Of a stretch of 64,000 nt of DNA, positions 63,999 through 64,000 are shown piece after piece (the stretch's first letter is position 1; the number at the start of each line of letters is the position of its first letter). Under the pieces are notes generated by a model. That model saw nothing but the letters and a program-made list of their open reading frames with translations. It was not told where the DNA came from and ran no database searches. The DNA is from Harmothoe impar (taxonomy: Eukaryota > Annelida > Polychaeta > Phyllodocida > Polynoidae), in assembly GCA_947462335.1 (NCBI GenBank), contig OX381717.1:17351166-17415165 (forward strand), in the 5' to 3' direction. The position numbers were made by a program, and so were the translations under genes.

Positions 63999-64000
63999 CA

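Overview
This window is nuclear DNA of an animal, most likely a marine invertebrate. It is AT-rich, its genes are broken by GT-AG introns, intergenic space is long, and small transposons and foldback elements are abundant. The proteins are animal types: a carboxylesterase-like secreted protein, a membrane mucin, a lengsin-type glutamine synthetase homologue and a secreted ShKT/sushi protein. The lengsin-like gene hints at an invertebrate deuterostome, but the species cannot be fixed from sequence alone. No rRNA, intact tRNA, CRISPR or bacterial operon was seen.

Host genes, left to right. (1) Minus strand, 780-1755: the first two coding exons of a carboxylesterase/cholinesterase-family protein that runs off the left edge. 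(2) Plus strand, 8726-15914: an eight-exon gene assembled here from splice sites, predicted to give a 696-residue type I membrane mucin. Its stop codon sits exactly at a solo LTR insertion. (3) Minus strand, 26078-29304: a complete four-exon, 442-residue lengsin/glutamine synthetase-like gene. (4) Plus strand, 62051 to the right edge: the start of a secreted ShKT plus sushi protein, possibly with a TATA promoter near 58804. A possible two-exon small ORF lies at 53964-54181.

The most notable object is a 9,420-bp Polinton/Maverick-like element at 31867-41286. It has terminal inverted repeats of about 420 bp, AG...CT ends and a possible 6-bp CCCCCC target duplication. It carries only three evident genes: a 1,371-residue protein-primed-type family B DNA polymerase, a 531-residue low-complexity protein ending in a PC4/p15-like domain, and, divergently, a 246-residue protein made of two tandem death domains. 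No integrase, packaging ATPase, protease or capsid gene is visible. Each terminal repeat is built from iterated CACGTG, CCGGAAGTG, TGACGTCA and CCAAT motifs, so the termini look like promoter/enhancer arrays. Related copies of the target repeat lie within 2 kb and show the unoccupied arrangement.

The rest is mobile and repetitive DNA. A 5.1-kb TIR element (43011-48148) carries a decayed ORF and a 155-bp tandem array with RFX/X-box-like palindromes. A family of foldback elements has an iterated 17-mer in its termini. There are TA- and TTAA-flanked MITEs, a nested 1.5-kb inverted repeat inside the mucin intron, and polypurine/polypyrimidine minisatellites. In three host genes (esterase, glutamine synthetase homologue, ShKT/sushi) tandem repeats have copied a gene-boundary signal: a splice donor, the stop codon with the C-terminal codons, and a splice acceptor, respectively.
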